A stretch of DNA of 64,000 bases from DATJGR01 sp041739525 (GTDB lineage: Bacteria; Pseudomonadota; Gammaproteobacteria; Pseudomonadales; Azotimanducaceae), in the NCBI GenBank assembly GCA_041739525.1, contig JBGSNQ010000131.1, positions 1 through 64,000 on the forward strand. Direction: 5' to 3'. The position numbers and the translations under genes were made by a program. This document shows positions 1 through 7,877 of this stretch, one piece after another. Under the pieces are notes generated by a model. That model was not told where the DNA came from. It did no database searches and saw only the letters and a program-made list of their open reading frames with translations. Within the stretch, counting starts at the first letter, position 1, and the number at the start of each line of letters is the position of its first letter.

Positions 1-45
1 AAGGCGCGCGCAGCCGCCGCCGGAATCACGCCGCGCCTCGAATAG
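1..45 (+). CDS. C-terminal tail of an unidentified upstream gene (partial)
   Basis: Frame 1 is open from the first base and ends with TAG at 43-45, giving a 14-residue alanine-rich tail ending in Gly-Ile-Thr-Pro-Arg-Leu-Glu. The leuA promoter begins only 12 bases later, which fits the end of a preceding gene. The piece is too short to identify a family, and it could be chance. Confidence 0.3.
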   Translation, partial: KARAAAAGITPRLE

Positions 46-57
46 GCCGCGCCGCAC

Positions 58-86
58 TTGGCAATCCGTAGGTCGAACGCTATAGT
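58..86 (+). promoter_or_regulatory. Sigma-70 promoter of leuA
   Basis: TTGGCA at 58-63 and TATAGT at 81-86 are separated by exactly 17 bases. Each differs from the consensus -35 or -10 hexamer at one position. The predicted transcription start is about position 93, which leaves roughly 165 nt of leader before leuA. No experimental start is available. Confidence 0.62.
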
Positions 87-92
87 TCGTCG

Positions 93-258
93 GCCCTTAG
101 CACGTGATCTTCATTCCAACGTGTACTGTGTCGATTCGAGATCTGCCGCTCTTCTGTCTCTGCTGCGACTGCCGGCCTAGCCGGCTATTACTCCTCGATC
201 AGGGCTCACGCCCACCCTATCTGACCTTCTTCACCGTATTCACGAACGAGGATTCGCC
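93..258 (+). promoter_or_regulatory. Leucine-responsive leader (attenuator-like) of leuA
   Basis: The untranslated leader contains two overlapping leucine-rich reading frames. One runs 121-180 (19 codons) with LLSLLRL near its end. The other is open from GTG 104 to TGA 260-262 and has four consecutive Leu codons CTA TTA CTC CTC at 185-196. A perfect hairpin, GCCGGC-CTA-GCCGGC, lies at 171-185 just before the Leu run. TCCTCG at 192-197, inside the Leu run, is complementary to CGAGGA at 247-252, the Shine-Dalgarno region of leuA. A ribosome stalled on the Leu codons could therefore expose the leuA ribosome-binding site. There is no U-tract terminator, so control would more likely act on translation or through Rho. 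The mechanism is inference. Confidence 0.45.
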
Positions 259-262
259 ATGA
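104..262 (+). CDS. Putative leuA leader peptide (52 codons)
   Basis: This reading frame starts at GTG 104 (or GTG 128) and ends with TGA at 260-262, which overlaps the leuA ATG at 259-261 as ATGA. That is the arrangement expected for translational coupling. The codons CTA and TTA at 185-190 are rare in this GC-rich genome and are followed directly by CTC CTC, giving four leucines in a row. No clear Shine-Dalgarno sequence precedes either GTG. An alternative leader peptide is the 19-codon frame 121-180. Only one of the two is likely to be translated. Confidence 0.33.
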   Translation: MIFIPTCTVSIRDLPLFCLCCDCRPSRLLLLDQGSRPPYLTFFTVFTNEDSP

Positions 263-1968
263 GCGAACAGCAGGCTTCACACAAGGCGGGCAGTTCCGGA
301 AATGCCCCGGGACGGATGCCGTACCACAAGTACCGCGCATTCGCCCCGATCGATTTGAAGGATCGGCAATGGCCGAACCGGGTCATCACTCAGGCGCCGC
401 GTTGGTGCAGCGTCGATCTGCGCGACGGCAACCAGGCGCTGGTCGACCCGATGGACGTCGATGAAAAGCTGAAGATGTGGGACCTGCTGCTGGAAGTCGG
501 CTTCGCTGAAATCGAAGTGGGATTTCCGGCTGCGTCGCAACCCGACTTCGATTTCATCCGTCGCATCATCGATGAGGATCGCGTTCCGCCGCACGTGACG
601 ATTCAGGTGTTGTGTCAGGCACGCGCCGAATTGATCTCGCGCACCGTCGAGGCGCTCCAGGGCGCGCGCAACGTGATCTTTCATTTGTACAACTCGACGT
701 CGACGCTGCAACGGCGTGTCGTATTCGGTATGGATCGCGCGGGCATCATCGATCTCGCCGTGCAAGGCACGCGCATGGTGAAAGAGGCGTTGTCGGCGCT
801 GCATGACGCGAACATCACGTTCGAATATTCGCCGGAGAGCTTCACCGGCACCGAGCTCGATTTTGCGGTGGAGATTTCCGCGGCGGTTGCGAGAGAGTGG
901 GGCGCAACGCCGGAACGGCCGATGATCGTCAACCTGCCGTCGACCGTCGAAATGGCGACGCCGAACATCTATGCCGATCAGATCGAGTGGTTCATCCGAA
1001 ACTTCCCGGCGCGCGAGAGTGTGGTCGTCAGTCTGCATACTCACAACGATCGCGGCACCGGCATTGCGGCCACGGAACTGGCGTTGATGGCCGGTGCGCA
1101 ACGTGTGGAAGGCACACTGTTCGGCAACGGCGAACGCACCGGCAACTGCGATCTGGTCACCATGGCGATGAACATGTTCTCGCAGGGCGTGGACCCGGAA
1201 CTCGATTTCCGTGAAATGCGACGGATCAAGGAAACGGTCGAGGCAATCAACAAATTGCCCGTGCACGAGCGGCATCCGTACGCGGGCGAGTTGGTGTTCA
1301 CCGCGTTTTCAGGCTCGCACCAGGACGCGATCCGCAAAGGCATGTCGCAGGTCGAGGCCGACCATTGGGAAGTGCCATATCTGCCGATCGATCCGGCCGA
1401 CGTCGGTTCGTCGTACAAGGAGACGGTTCGAGTAAACAGCCAGTCGGGCAAGGGCGGCGTCGGCTTCATTCTCGAAGAATTCTTCGGCATCAATCTGCCG
1501 CGCGAAATGCTGGTGGAGTTCAGCAAGATCGTTCAATCGCTAACGGAACAGCTCGACCGCGAGGTGAAACCCGACGAGATTCTGCAGGCGCTCATCGAAA
1601 CCTACGCGGTGGAATCGGGACCGTACCGACTGGTCGACTACGATCTTCTGCACGGCCGGGCGGGTGCACAGCGTTGTACGGCAAAGGTGATTGCGTCCGA
1701 GCAGACCGTCACGATCTCCGGCGAAGGATCGGGCCCGATCGAAGCGTTCGTGAACGGTATCGTCGAGGTGCTCAACGAACCCTTGAACATCATCGACTAC
1801 CACGAGCACGCGATGTCGACGGGAAAAGATGCTCGAGCGATCTGTCTGCTGGCGATCGACGATGGCGCCGATGGCAGGATCTACGGCATCGGCGTTTCTG
1901 CCAACACGATCACCGCGTCTCTGACGGCCATCGTCTCTGCAATGAACCGGCGCTGGGCTGATCGGTAG
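259..1968 (+). CDS. leuA: 2-isopropylmalate synthase (long form)
   Basis: LeuA condenses acetyl-CoA with 2-oxoisovalerate to 2-isopropylmalate, the first committed step of leucine synthesis in the cytoplasm. The 569-residue protein has the HMGL-like TIM-barrel signature RDGNQA at about residues 55-60, the metal-binding HTHNDRG near 261 and GNGERTGN near 288. A C-terminal LeuA allosteric domain follows. The N-terminal extension and overall length match the long LeuA type found in actinobacteria and some proteobacteria. An AGGA-containing ribosome-binding site lies just before ATG 259. The gene has its own promoter and a leucine-rich leader and stands alone; it converges with the minus-strand transporter gene downstream. 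Confidence 0.95.
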   Translation: MSEQQASHKAGSSGNAPGRMPYHKYRAFAPIDLKDRQWPNRVITQAPRWCSVDLRDGNQALVDPMDVDEKLKMWDLLLEVGFAEIEVGFPAASQPDFDFIRRIIDEDRVPPHVTIQVLCQARAELISRTVEALQGARNVIFHLYNSTSTLQRRVVFGMDRAGIIDLAVQGTRMVKEALSALHDANITFEYSPESFTGTELDFAVEISAAVAREWGATPERPMIVNLPSTVEMATPNIYADQIEWFIRNFPARESVVVSLHTHNDRGTGIAATELALMAGAQRVEGTLFGNGERTGNCDLVTMAMNMFSQGVDPELDFREMRRIKETVEAINKLPVHERHPYAGELVFTAFSGSHQDAIRKGMSQVEADHWEVPYLPIDPADVGSSYKETVRVNSQSGKGGVGFILEEFFGINLPREMLVEFSKIVQSLTEQLDREVKPDEILQALIETYAVESGPYRLVDYDLLHGRAGAQRCTAKVIASEQTVTISGEGSGPIEAFVNGIVEVLNEPLNIIDYHEHAMSTGKDARAICLLAIDDGADGRIYGIGVSANTITASLTAIVSAMNRRWADR

Positions 1969-1986
1969 GGCCGACCGATAGGGCCA

Positions 1987-3249
1987 TCAGTCGCGGAGCA
2001 CCTGGATCTTCACGTTGCTGACCATGTTGTCCTTGATCTGCAACGTTTCGAACAGGTAGTCGCCGATTCTGATGCAGAGATTCGTCTCGGGGATGAACTC
2101 GAGGTGCTCGAGAATGAGACCGTTCAACGTTCTCGGGCCCTCGGTCGGCAGGTGCCAGCCGAGCGCGCGATTGACGTCGCGGATCAACGCCGTGCCGTCG
2201 ATGAAAAACGATTCGTCGTCCTGCGGGTGGATCTCCGGCATGTTCGCCGCAAAGTCGGTGGTGAACTCGCCGACGATCTCCTCGAGGATGTCTTCGAGCG
2301 TCACGATGCCCTGAATGTCGCCGTATTCGTCCACCACGAGGGCGATGCGGCGCTTCTGCTTCTGGAAGTTGAACAACTGTGTGTGCAGGGGCGTGCCCTT
2401 GGGTACGAAGTAGGGTTCTCGCGTCAGTTGCAGCAGGTCTGCTTTCGAGAATGTGTCCTGCTGAATGAAGCGGACCGTACGCCGCAGATGCAGCATGCCG
2501 ATGACGTTGTTGATGTTCTCTTTGAACACCGGCAGGCGCGTGTGCTGGCTCGTTGAAATCTGCGTGACGATGTCGGCGATCGGACTGTCTATGTCGATGC
2601 CAACGATTTCGCTACGGGGCACCATGATGTCGTCCACCGAAACCGTCTCGAGATCGACGATGCGCAGCAGCATGTCCTGCCGGCGCTTCGGTATCCGGCC
2701 ACCTTCGCGCAACATCGTGCGCAACTCGTCCATGTTCAGGTGATCTTCGCCAGGCAGGTGGTGGCTGCGCAGGAATGGGCGCAGCACGAAGTTGGCCATG
2801 CCGTTGACCAGCAGCACGAACGGATAGAGCAGCTTCAGCAACGGTGCGAGCACGTAGGCGGAGGGAAACGCTATACGCTCGGGGTTGTGCGCGGCGATCG
2901 TCTTCGGCGCCACTTCGGAGAGCACCAGGAAGACCAGGGTTACGACGAACGGCGCGGCGGCCAATCCCGTCTCGCCGAAGAGCTGTATCCCGATCAGTGC
3001 GGCGGCCGTGGCTCCCAAATTGTTTACGAGGACGTTGCCGATCAGGATCACGCCGAGCAGGCGATCCGGACGCTTCAACAGGCGCTTTGCTTTGCGCGCG
3101 CCGGCATGACCTTCTTTGGCGAGGTGCGCGAGCCGGTAGCGGTTCAGCGCCATCATCGCGGTTTCGGAACCGGAGAAGAACGCTGACAGCAGCAGGAGAA
3201 TTCCAATCGCTCCGAGAAGCGTTGAAAGTTGGAACTCGGTCTCTCCCAT
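1987..3249 (-). CDS. CorB/CorC-type CBS-domain transporter (HlyC/CorC family)
   Basis: This is a membrane protein of the UPF0053/CNNM family, whose members are linked to divalent cation efflux or tolerance. The order is a DUF21 membrane domain (about residues 5-180, four hydrophobic segments, with a SGSETAMMALN motif near the start), a CBS pair (about 200-330, ending with a DEYGDIQGIVTLEDILEEIVGE stretch) and a C-terminal CorC_HlyC domain. I chose ATG 3249 because it overlaps the stop of the upstream gene as TGATG. A GTG three bases upstream at 3252 is the alternative. The pairing with a CcsA-like gene is common in gammaproteobacteria. Substrate not determined. Confidence 0.88.
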   Translation of the reverse strand: MGETEFQLSTLLGAIGILLLLSAFFSGSETAMMALNRYRLAHLAKEGHAGARKAKRLLKRPDRLLGVILIGNVLVNNLGATAAALIGIQLFGETGLAAAPFVVTLVFLVLSEVAPKTIAAHNPERIAFPSAYVLAPLLKLLYPFVLLVNGMANFVLRPFLRSHHLPGEDHLNMDELRTMLREGGRIPKRRQDMLLRIVDLETVSVDDIMVPRSEIVGIDIDSPIADIVTQISTSQHTRLPVFKENINNVIGMLHLRRTVRFIQQDTFSKADLLQLTREPYFVPKGTPLHTQLFNFQKQKRRIALVVDEYGDIQGIVTLEDILEEIVGEFTTDFAANMPEIHPQDDESFFIDGTALIRDVNRALGWHLPTEGPRTLNGLILEHLEFIPETNLCIRIGDYLFETLQIKDNMVSNVKIQVLRD

Positions 3250-4052
3250 CACTGTCGTCCGAGCAGAATCTCGAGAACGAATTTACTGCCGAAATACGCG
3301 AACAGTAACAGCGTGAACCCGACCAGCGTCGCGCGCGTTGCCACCGTGCTGCGCCAGCCGAAGGCATACCGTCCGGCGAGCAGTACCGCGAACACGACCC
3401 ACGATGCGCTGGCCAGAATCGTGTGCGAGACAACGGACTGCGCGAACATGTCCTTGAGAAACACGAAGCCGCTGCCCACCGACAGCGTCAGCGTGATCAG
3501 GCCGACCCAGAGCAGCTGGAACAGCAACGTTTCCATCGTCTGTAACGGCGGCAACAGTCTGACAAAGCCGATTGCGCTCTTCTGGCGCAACGATCGTTCC
3601 TGGAAGGCGAGGATGATCGACTGACCGGCCGCCATCGCAAGCACGGTGTAGGCGAGAATCGAGATCAGAATGTGGGCGAGCAGTCCGTCGCCGAAGTCGG
3701 CCTTAGGAATGATCGGTCCGTTCGACGTGATCGATGCAGCAACCGTAACGGCGCCAAGCGGCAGCACCATTACGAACAGATTCTCCAGCGGCTGCCAGAG
3801 CGAGCCGATGTAGACGAACAGCACCAGCGTGAATCCGATCAGCGACGCAACCGAGAGAATGCCGATGTTCACGCCGGTGGGCTGCAGGATCACGAGATCG
3901 GCCGTGACTGCGTGTAGCAGCACACCCGGCGTCGTCAGCCAGAGCAATCTGCGCCGCGGTACGGGCGCCTTGCGTGCCAGGGCATTGATCTGAGCGAACG
4001 CGCCGATGAGGTAAAACGCGGCCGCGGCAAGCCCAGGGTACGCTGGGTTCAT
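3249..4052 (-). CDS. CcsA/YpjD-like cytochrome c assembly family membrane protein
   Basis: This predicted inner-membrane protein (267 residues) is related to the CcsA/CcmC cytochrome c assembly family, as in E. coli YpjD. It has about eight hydrophobic segments. Conserved histidines lie in the second half (LLAHILISILAYTVL and VVSHTILASASWVVF). The frame is open further upstream, but the first plausible start with a hydrophobic N-terminus is ATG 4052 (MNPAYPGLAAAAFYLIG). The gene is divergent from ffh and translationally coupled (TGATG) to the CorB-type gene. A role in haem handling is family knowledge only. Confidence 0.85.
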   Translation of the reverse strand: MNPAYPGLAAAAFYLIGAFAQINALARKAPVPRRRLLWLTTPGVLLHAVTADLVILQPTGVNIGILSVASLIGFTLVLFVYIGSLWQPLENLFVMVLPLGAVTVAASITSNGPIIPKADFGDGLLAHILISILAYTVLAMAAGQSIILAFQERSLRQKSAIGFVRLLPPLQTMETLLFQLLWVGLITLTLSVGSGFVFLKDMFAQSVVSHTILASASWVVFAVLLAGRYAFGWRSTVATRATLVGFTLLLFAYFGSKFVLEILLGRQ

Positions 4053-4213
4053 GAGTGTTGGGTGTGGTGTCGTTGATTTGGCGAAGTGCCGCGAGTGTGA
4101 CAGATGCAGGTGCGAATTCAAACGCGGCCGCCGCGCAGCGGCCTCCAAACGTAACAAGCCGCGCGACTGCTTCCGCTATACTGCCGCGTCGTCGTAGATC
4201 GTAGAGAAGCAGC

Positions 4214-5587
4214 ATGTTCGAAAATCTGTCGGAGCGATTGACGCGGACGTTACGCGCCGTTGCGGGCCGTGCGCGGCTGTCCGATGAAAACATCAACGAA
4301 GCGCTGCGCGAAGTGCGCACGGCGCTGCTCGAAGCCGACGTTGCGCTGAGTGTCGTGAAGGATTTCATCGAGCGCATTCGAGTGCGCGCGATCGGGCATG
4401 AAGTCGCCACGAGCCTCACGCCCGGACAGGCGTTGGTGAAACTCGTCAATGACGAACTCGTCGAGCTGATGGGCGCGGCGAACGATCAGCTGAATCTCAC
4501 GGCGGCACCCCCCGCGATCGTTCTGATGGCAGGTCTCCAGGGCGTCGGTAAGACGACTACCGTTGCCAAACTCGCGCGATTCCTGCGTGAACGACAGAAG
4601 AAGAAAGTGGCGGTGGTCAGTACCGACGTGTATCGCCCCGCTGCGATTGATCAGTTGCAGACGTTGGCCAACGAGGTGAATGCCACTTTCATCGCGAGCC
4701 GGCCGGACGAAGCGCCGATCGCCATTGCGCAGCGTGCGGTTGCCGAAGCGCGTACCAAATTCGCGGACGTGTTGATCGTCGATACGGCAGGTCGTTTAGC
4801 GGTCGATGCGGAGATGATGGCCGAGATTCGCGCGCTGCATGCCGCGCTGAATCCGATTGAGACGTTGTTCGTCGTCGATGCGATGACCGGCCAGGACGCG
4901 GCCAACACCGCAAAGGCATTCAATGACGCATTGCCGCTCACCGGCATCGTGCTCGCCAAATCCGACGGCGACGCACGCGGCGGCGCTGCGTTGTCGGTGC
5001 GCGCGATCACCGGCAAGCCGATCAAGTTTTTAGGCGTCGGCGAAAAGACGGAAGCACTGGAGCCGTTCCATCCCGACCGCATAGCGTCGCGCATCCTCGG
5101 TATGGGCGACGTGCTCTCGCTGATCGAGGAGGCCGAACGTAAGGTCGATCGCGACAAAGCGGAGCGGCTTGCCAGGAAGATCCAGAAGGGCGAGCGATTC
5201 GATCTGGAGGATTTTCGGGAACAGCTGCACCAGATGTCCAACATGGGCGGGGTCTCGAGCATGCTCGAGAAGCTGCCCGGCATGGGTCAGCTGCCGCAAG
5301 GCGCCCAGGCGCAGCTGGGCGACGGCCTGTTCAAGCAGATGGGCGTGATCATCGATTCGATGACCCGTCACGAACGGCGTTTCCCCGATTTGATCAACGG
5401 GTCCCGGAAGCGACGCATCGCGATGGGCAGTGGCACTCAGATCCAGGACATCAACCGTCTGCTGAAGCAGCACAAGCAGATGCAGAAGATGATGAAGAAG
5501 GTCACCAAGAAAGGCGGCATGGCGAAGATGATGCGGCAGGTGTCGAACCTCAAGGGAGCCGCCGTCAACCGCGGGCCCCGAGGCTAG
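4214..5587 (+). CDS. ffh: Signal recognition particle protein Ffh (SRP54)
   Basis: Ffh is the GTPase that binds 4.5S RNA and the signal sequences of nascent inner-membrane proteins, delivering ribosomes to FtsY. The 457 residues show an N-terminal helical bundle, P-loop GLQGVGKTT near residue 108, DTAGR near 189 and the SKSDGDARGG-like G4/closing loop near 246. A methionine-rich M domain occupies about 300-457. The start ATG 4214 follows GAGAAG. A TATACT hexamer at 4177-4182 may be its -10 box, but no convincing -35 is seen. The gene precedes the rpsP operon, which is the usual gammaproteobacterial order. Confidence 0.97.
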   Translation: MFENLSERLTRTLRAVAGRARLSDENINEALREVRTALLEADVALSVVKDFIERIRVRAIGHEVATSLTPGQALVKLVNDELVELMGAANDQLNLTAAPPAIVLMAGLQGVGKTTTVAKLARFLRERQKKKVAVVSTDVYRPAAIDQLQTLANEVNATFIASRPDEAPIAIAQRAVAEARTKFADVLIVDTAGRLAVDAEMMAEIRALHAALNPIETLFVVDAMTGQDAANTAKAFNDALPLTGIVLAKSDGDARGGAALSVRAITGKPIKFLGVGEKTEALEPFHPDRIASRILGMGDVLSLIEEAERKVDRDKAERLARKIQKGERFDLEDFREQLHQMSNMGGVSSMLEKLPGMGQLPQGAQAQLGDGLFKQMGVIIDSMTRHERRFPDLINGSRKRRIAMGSGTQIQDINRLLKQHKQMQKMMKKVTKKGGMAKMMRQVSNLKGAAVNRGPRG

Positions 5588-5617
5588 CGAAGACTTAGAT
5601 CTCGCAAAGATCCGGCT

Positions 5618-5645
5618 TTGCACTCCCCGGGTGTTTCAGTAGAAT
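5618..5645 (+). promoter_or_regulatory. Promoter of the rpsP-rimM-trmD-rplS operon
   Basis: TTGCAC at 5618-5623 and TAGAAT at 5640-5645 are separated by 16 bases and lie directly upstream of rpsP. The position between the ffh stop and rpsP matches the conserved location of the S16 operon promoter in gammaproteobacteria. Confidence 0.6.
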
Positions 5646-5672
5646 ACCGCGCCTTTCGCACAGAGCATTTGC

Positions 5673-5951
5673 ATGGTCATCATTCGGTTGGCCCGCCACG
5701 GGTCGAAAAACGCGCCGTTCTACCACCTCACGGTGGCAGACCGCAGCAACAGACGTGACGGACGCCATATCGAGCGCGTGGGTTTCTACAATCCGATCGC
5801 GCGCGGCAAAGCGGAACGGCTTCGTGTCGATCTCGCGCGTGTCGATTACTGGTTGTCGGTCGGTGCGAAACCGTCGGAACGCGTCAGCCACCTGATCAAA
5901 GACGCGCGTTCCCTCGCGAACGCTGCAGCAGAGGCTGCTCCCGCCGCCTGA
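5673..5951 (+). CDS. rpsP: 30S ribosomal protein S16
   Basis: S16 is a small-subunit primary assembly protein. The 92-residue product has the typical start MVIIRLARHGSKNAPFY and the core motif VGFYNP. It ends in an alanine-rich tail. It is the first gene of the rpsP-rimM-trmD-rplS operon and has its own promoter upstream. Length and sequence are normal for the family. Confidence 0.97.
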   Translation: MVIIRLARHGSKNAPFYHLTVADRSNRRDGRHIERVGFYNPIARGKAERLRVDLARVDYWLSVGAKPSERVSHLIKDARSLANAAAEAAPAA

Positions 5952-5985
5952 CGGTCGGGCATTCAACCGAATCTGGTATTCAAAG

Positions 5986-6477
5986 ATGGTTGTGGTCGGA
6001 CGCTTCGGCCCTCCGTTCGGCGTGAAGGGTTGGGTGAACGTGATCTCGTATACCGATCCGGTGACCAATCTCGCGGACTATCGCCCCTGGTTCATCGAAC
6101 GCAACGGCGAATGGACACAACTGAGCGTCGATCATCTGAAGCCGCACCGGAACGGTTTCGTTGCGCAGGTGGACGGAGTCGATGATCGCGACGTGGCATT
6201 GCGTTATGCAGGCAAATCCATAGGTGTCGAAGAGAGCACGCTGCCTGAAACGGACGATGACGAGTTTTATTGGAAGGACCTGATTGGTCTTTCGGTGGAA
6301 GACAAAGCGGGTACGGTTCTGGGCGAAGTGTCCGAACTGATGGAGACCGGCGCCAACGACGTCATCGTGGTGCGCGGTGCGGCGGGTGAAGTTCTGATTC
6401 CGTTCGTGCGCCACGTGGTCATGAAGGTGGATCTCGAGCAGCGGCGCATCGTCGTCGATTGGCAGACGAACGGATAA
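5986..6477 (+). CDS. rimM: Ribosome maturation factor RimM
   Basis: RimM binds the 30S head domain and S19 during late maturation. The 163-residue protein starts with the RimM N-terminal beta-barrel (GRFGPPFGVKGWVNV) and ends with a PRC-barrel domain (about residues 95-163, with an ETGANDVIVV segment). It lies 34 bases after rpsP and 4 bases before trmD in the conserved operon. ATG 5986 has only a weak AAAG directly upstream, so the exact start is the least certain part. Confidence 0.94.
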   Translation: MVVVGRFGPPFGVKGWVNVISYTDPVTNLADYRPWFIERNGEWTQLSVDHLKPHRNGFVAQVDGVDDRDVALRYAGKSIGVEESTLPETDDDEFYWKDLIGLSVEDKAGTVLGEVSELMETGANDVIVVRGAAGEVLIPFVRHVVMKVDLEQRRIVVDWQTNG

Positions 6478-6481
6478 CGGT

Positions 6482-7246
6482 ATGTGGGTGGGCGTCGTCA
6501 GTATCTTCCCGGAAATGTTCGGGGCGCTCACCGGCGAAGGTGTAGTAGCGCGCGCGATTACTGCAGGCGCCTTGGTGGTCGACGTGGAGAATCCGCGCGA
6601 CCACACGGAAGATCGGCACAGTACGGTCGACGACCGTCCCTATGGCGGCGGCCCGGGAATGGTCATGAAGGTGGAGCCGCTGGAGCGCGCCATCGAGGCG
6701 TTGAAGCGCCGCGCCGGCGGACCGGCGAGAACGGTGTATCTGTCGCCTCAGGGCGAGCGACTGCAGCAGCGCAAAGTGGAGTCGCTGGCGCGCGAAGAGC
6801 GACTCATCTTCGTAGCGGGTCGTTATGAAGGTATCGACGAGCGGGTCATCGATGCGTCCGTCGACGAGCAGATCTCGCTCGGCGATTTCGTGCTGACGGG
6901 CGGCGAACTGCCGGTAATGGTGGTCATCGATGCGGTGGCCCGCTATCTTCCCGGCATGCTGGGGAATGCGGAGTCTGCCGAGGCGGAGTCGTATCGCTCC
7001 GGTTTGCTCGACTGGGCGCACTACACGCGGCCCGAACAAGTGGCGAATCGATGGGTGCCGTCAGTTTTGCTGGGGGGTGATCACGAGGCCATAAGGCGGT
7101 TTCGCCTGCGTGATGCGTTGGGTCGTACCTACGAGCGGCGGCCTGATTTACTGGCGCGGCGTGCGTTGTCCGCTGAGGAACGACGGTTACTTGGTGAATA
7201 TCTGGAACAGCCGGGACGCGTCGACGCGCCGCGGCAAATGCGTTAA
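6482..7246 (+). CDS. trmD: tRNA (guanine37-N1)-methyltransferase TrmD
   Basis: TrmD methylates G37 of tRNAs with a G36, using S-adenosylmethionine, and prevents +1 frameshifts. It is a SPOUT-fold enzyme that acts as a dimer. Family motifs are visible: VVSIFPEMF near the start, PYGGGPGMVM near residue 57 and the trefoil-knot segment LGDFVLTGGELP near 130-142. The 254-residue length is normal. It lies between rimM and rplS in the standard order. Confidence 0.97.
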   Translation: MWVGVVSIFPEMFGALTGEGVVARAITAGALVVDVENPRDHTEDRHSTVDDRPYGGGPGMVMKVEPLERAIEALKRRAGGPARTVYLSPQGERLQQRKVESLAREERLIFVAGRYEGIDERVIDASVDEQISLGDFVLTGGELPVMVVIDAVARYLPGMLGNAESAEAESYRSGLLDWAHYTRPEQVANRWVPSVLLGGDHEAIRRFRLRDALGRTYERRPDLLARRALSAEERRLLGEYLEQPGRVDAPRQMR

Positions 7247-7260
7247 CGGAGTGGAAAATC

Positions 7261-7611
7261 ATGCGTAGAAACAAAATCATCGAAGCGATCGAGAACGAAC
7301 AGATGAAGAGCGACGTTCCGGAGTTTCATCCGGGCGACACCGTCATCGTCCAGGTCCGCGTCGCTGAAGGTGGTCGCGACCGTAACCAGGCGTTCGAAGG
7401 GGTGGTCATCGGCATGCGCAAGCGCGGCCTCAACTCCTCGTTCACGGTGCGCAAGATTTCGCACGGCGTCGGCGTAGAGCGTTCGTTCCAAACGCACAGC
7501 CCGGCGATTGCGAGCATCGAAGTGAAACGGCGCGGCGACGTACGGCAGGCGAAGTTGTATTACCTGCGGAGCTTGTCGGGTCGCGCAGCGCGAATTCGCG
7601 AGAAGGTCTGA
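7261..7611 (+). CDS. rplS: 50S ribosomal protein L19
   Basis: L19 lies at the 30S-50S interface near bridge B8. The 116-residue product contains the family landmarks PGDTVIVQVRV, FEGVVIG and a C-terminal KLYYLR segment. GGAG upstream of ATG 7261 is a clear ribosome-binding site. It is the last gene of the operon; a strong inverted repeat begins 10 bases after its stop. Confidence 0.97.
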   Translation: MRRNKIIEAIENEQMKSDVPEFHPGDTVIVQVRVAEGGRDRNQAFEGVVIGMRKRGLNSSFTVRKISHGVGVERSFQTHSPAIASIEVKRRGDVRQAKLYYLRSLSGRAARIREKV

Positions 7612-7620
7612 CAAAAAAAG

Positions 7621-7672
7621 CCAGCTTGTTAGGCGGCGGGACCAAGGGGGAGGGTTCCGCCTAACAAGCTGG
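7621..7672 (+). terminator. Perfect 16-bp hairpin closing the rplS operon (possibly bidirectional terminator)
   Basis: CCAGCTTGTTAGGCGG at 7621-7636 and its exact reverse complement at 7657-7672 enclose a 20-nt purine-rich loop. An A-run (aaaaaaag) precedes the left arm and TTGTTT follows the right arm. On the plus strand the T-tract is modest. Read on the minus strand, the hairpin is followed by a better T-run. A second small hairpin, TTCCAGA-ATC-TCTGGAA, follows at 7677-7693. Confidence 0.6.
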
Positions 7673-7693
7673 TTGTTTCCAGAATCTCTGGAA

Positions 7694-7877
7694 CCAGTCT
7701 TACGAAGCGCCAGGGGAGAGAGGTCTGCCGCTTCGCGCGTCGGTGTGCTGAGAGGGGACGTCTCGTAGCGCACATCGAAGCTGAAACAGGAAGTGCAGCT
7801 TACGTGCCACTATTCTGTCGTTGCCATCAAACAATAGAATATTCAAATAGTTAGTGGTATAAATTCGAAGGATTATC
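7694..7877. other. Intergenic region upstream of xerD with an AT-rich segment
   Basis: This stretch has no supported gene. It holds an inverted repeat (CGAAGCG at 7703-7709 with CGCTTCG at 7729-7735). Next comes a markedly AT-rich segment of about 60 bases (around 7805-7870) containing TAGAAT at 7835-7840 and TATAAA at 7858-7863. These could be -10 elements for xerD, but no -35 at the right distance is convincing. Confidence 0.4.

Noticed and set aside
1961..1979. ATCGGT/ACCGAT hairpin between leuA and the convergent transporter as a terminator
   Set aside because: Only a 6-bp stem that overlaps the leuA stop, and there is no T-run on either strand.
7625..7668. GTTAGGC and GCCTAAC in the rplS hairpin resemble the core sites of integron attC elements
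   Set aside because: The order is inverted relative to attC (RYYYAAC should come first and GTTRRRY last), the stem is a perfect symmetric hairpin without extrahelical bases, and no integron integrase or cassette is nearby.
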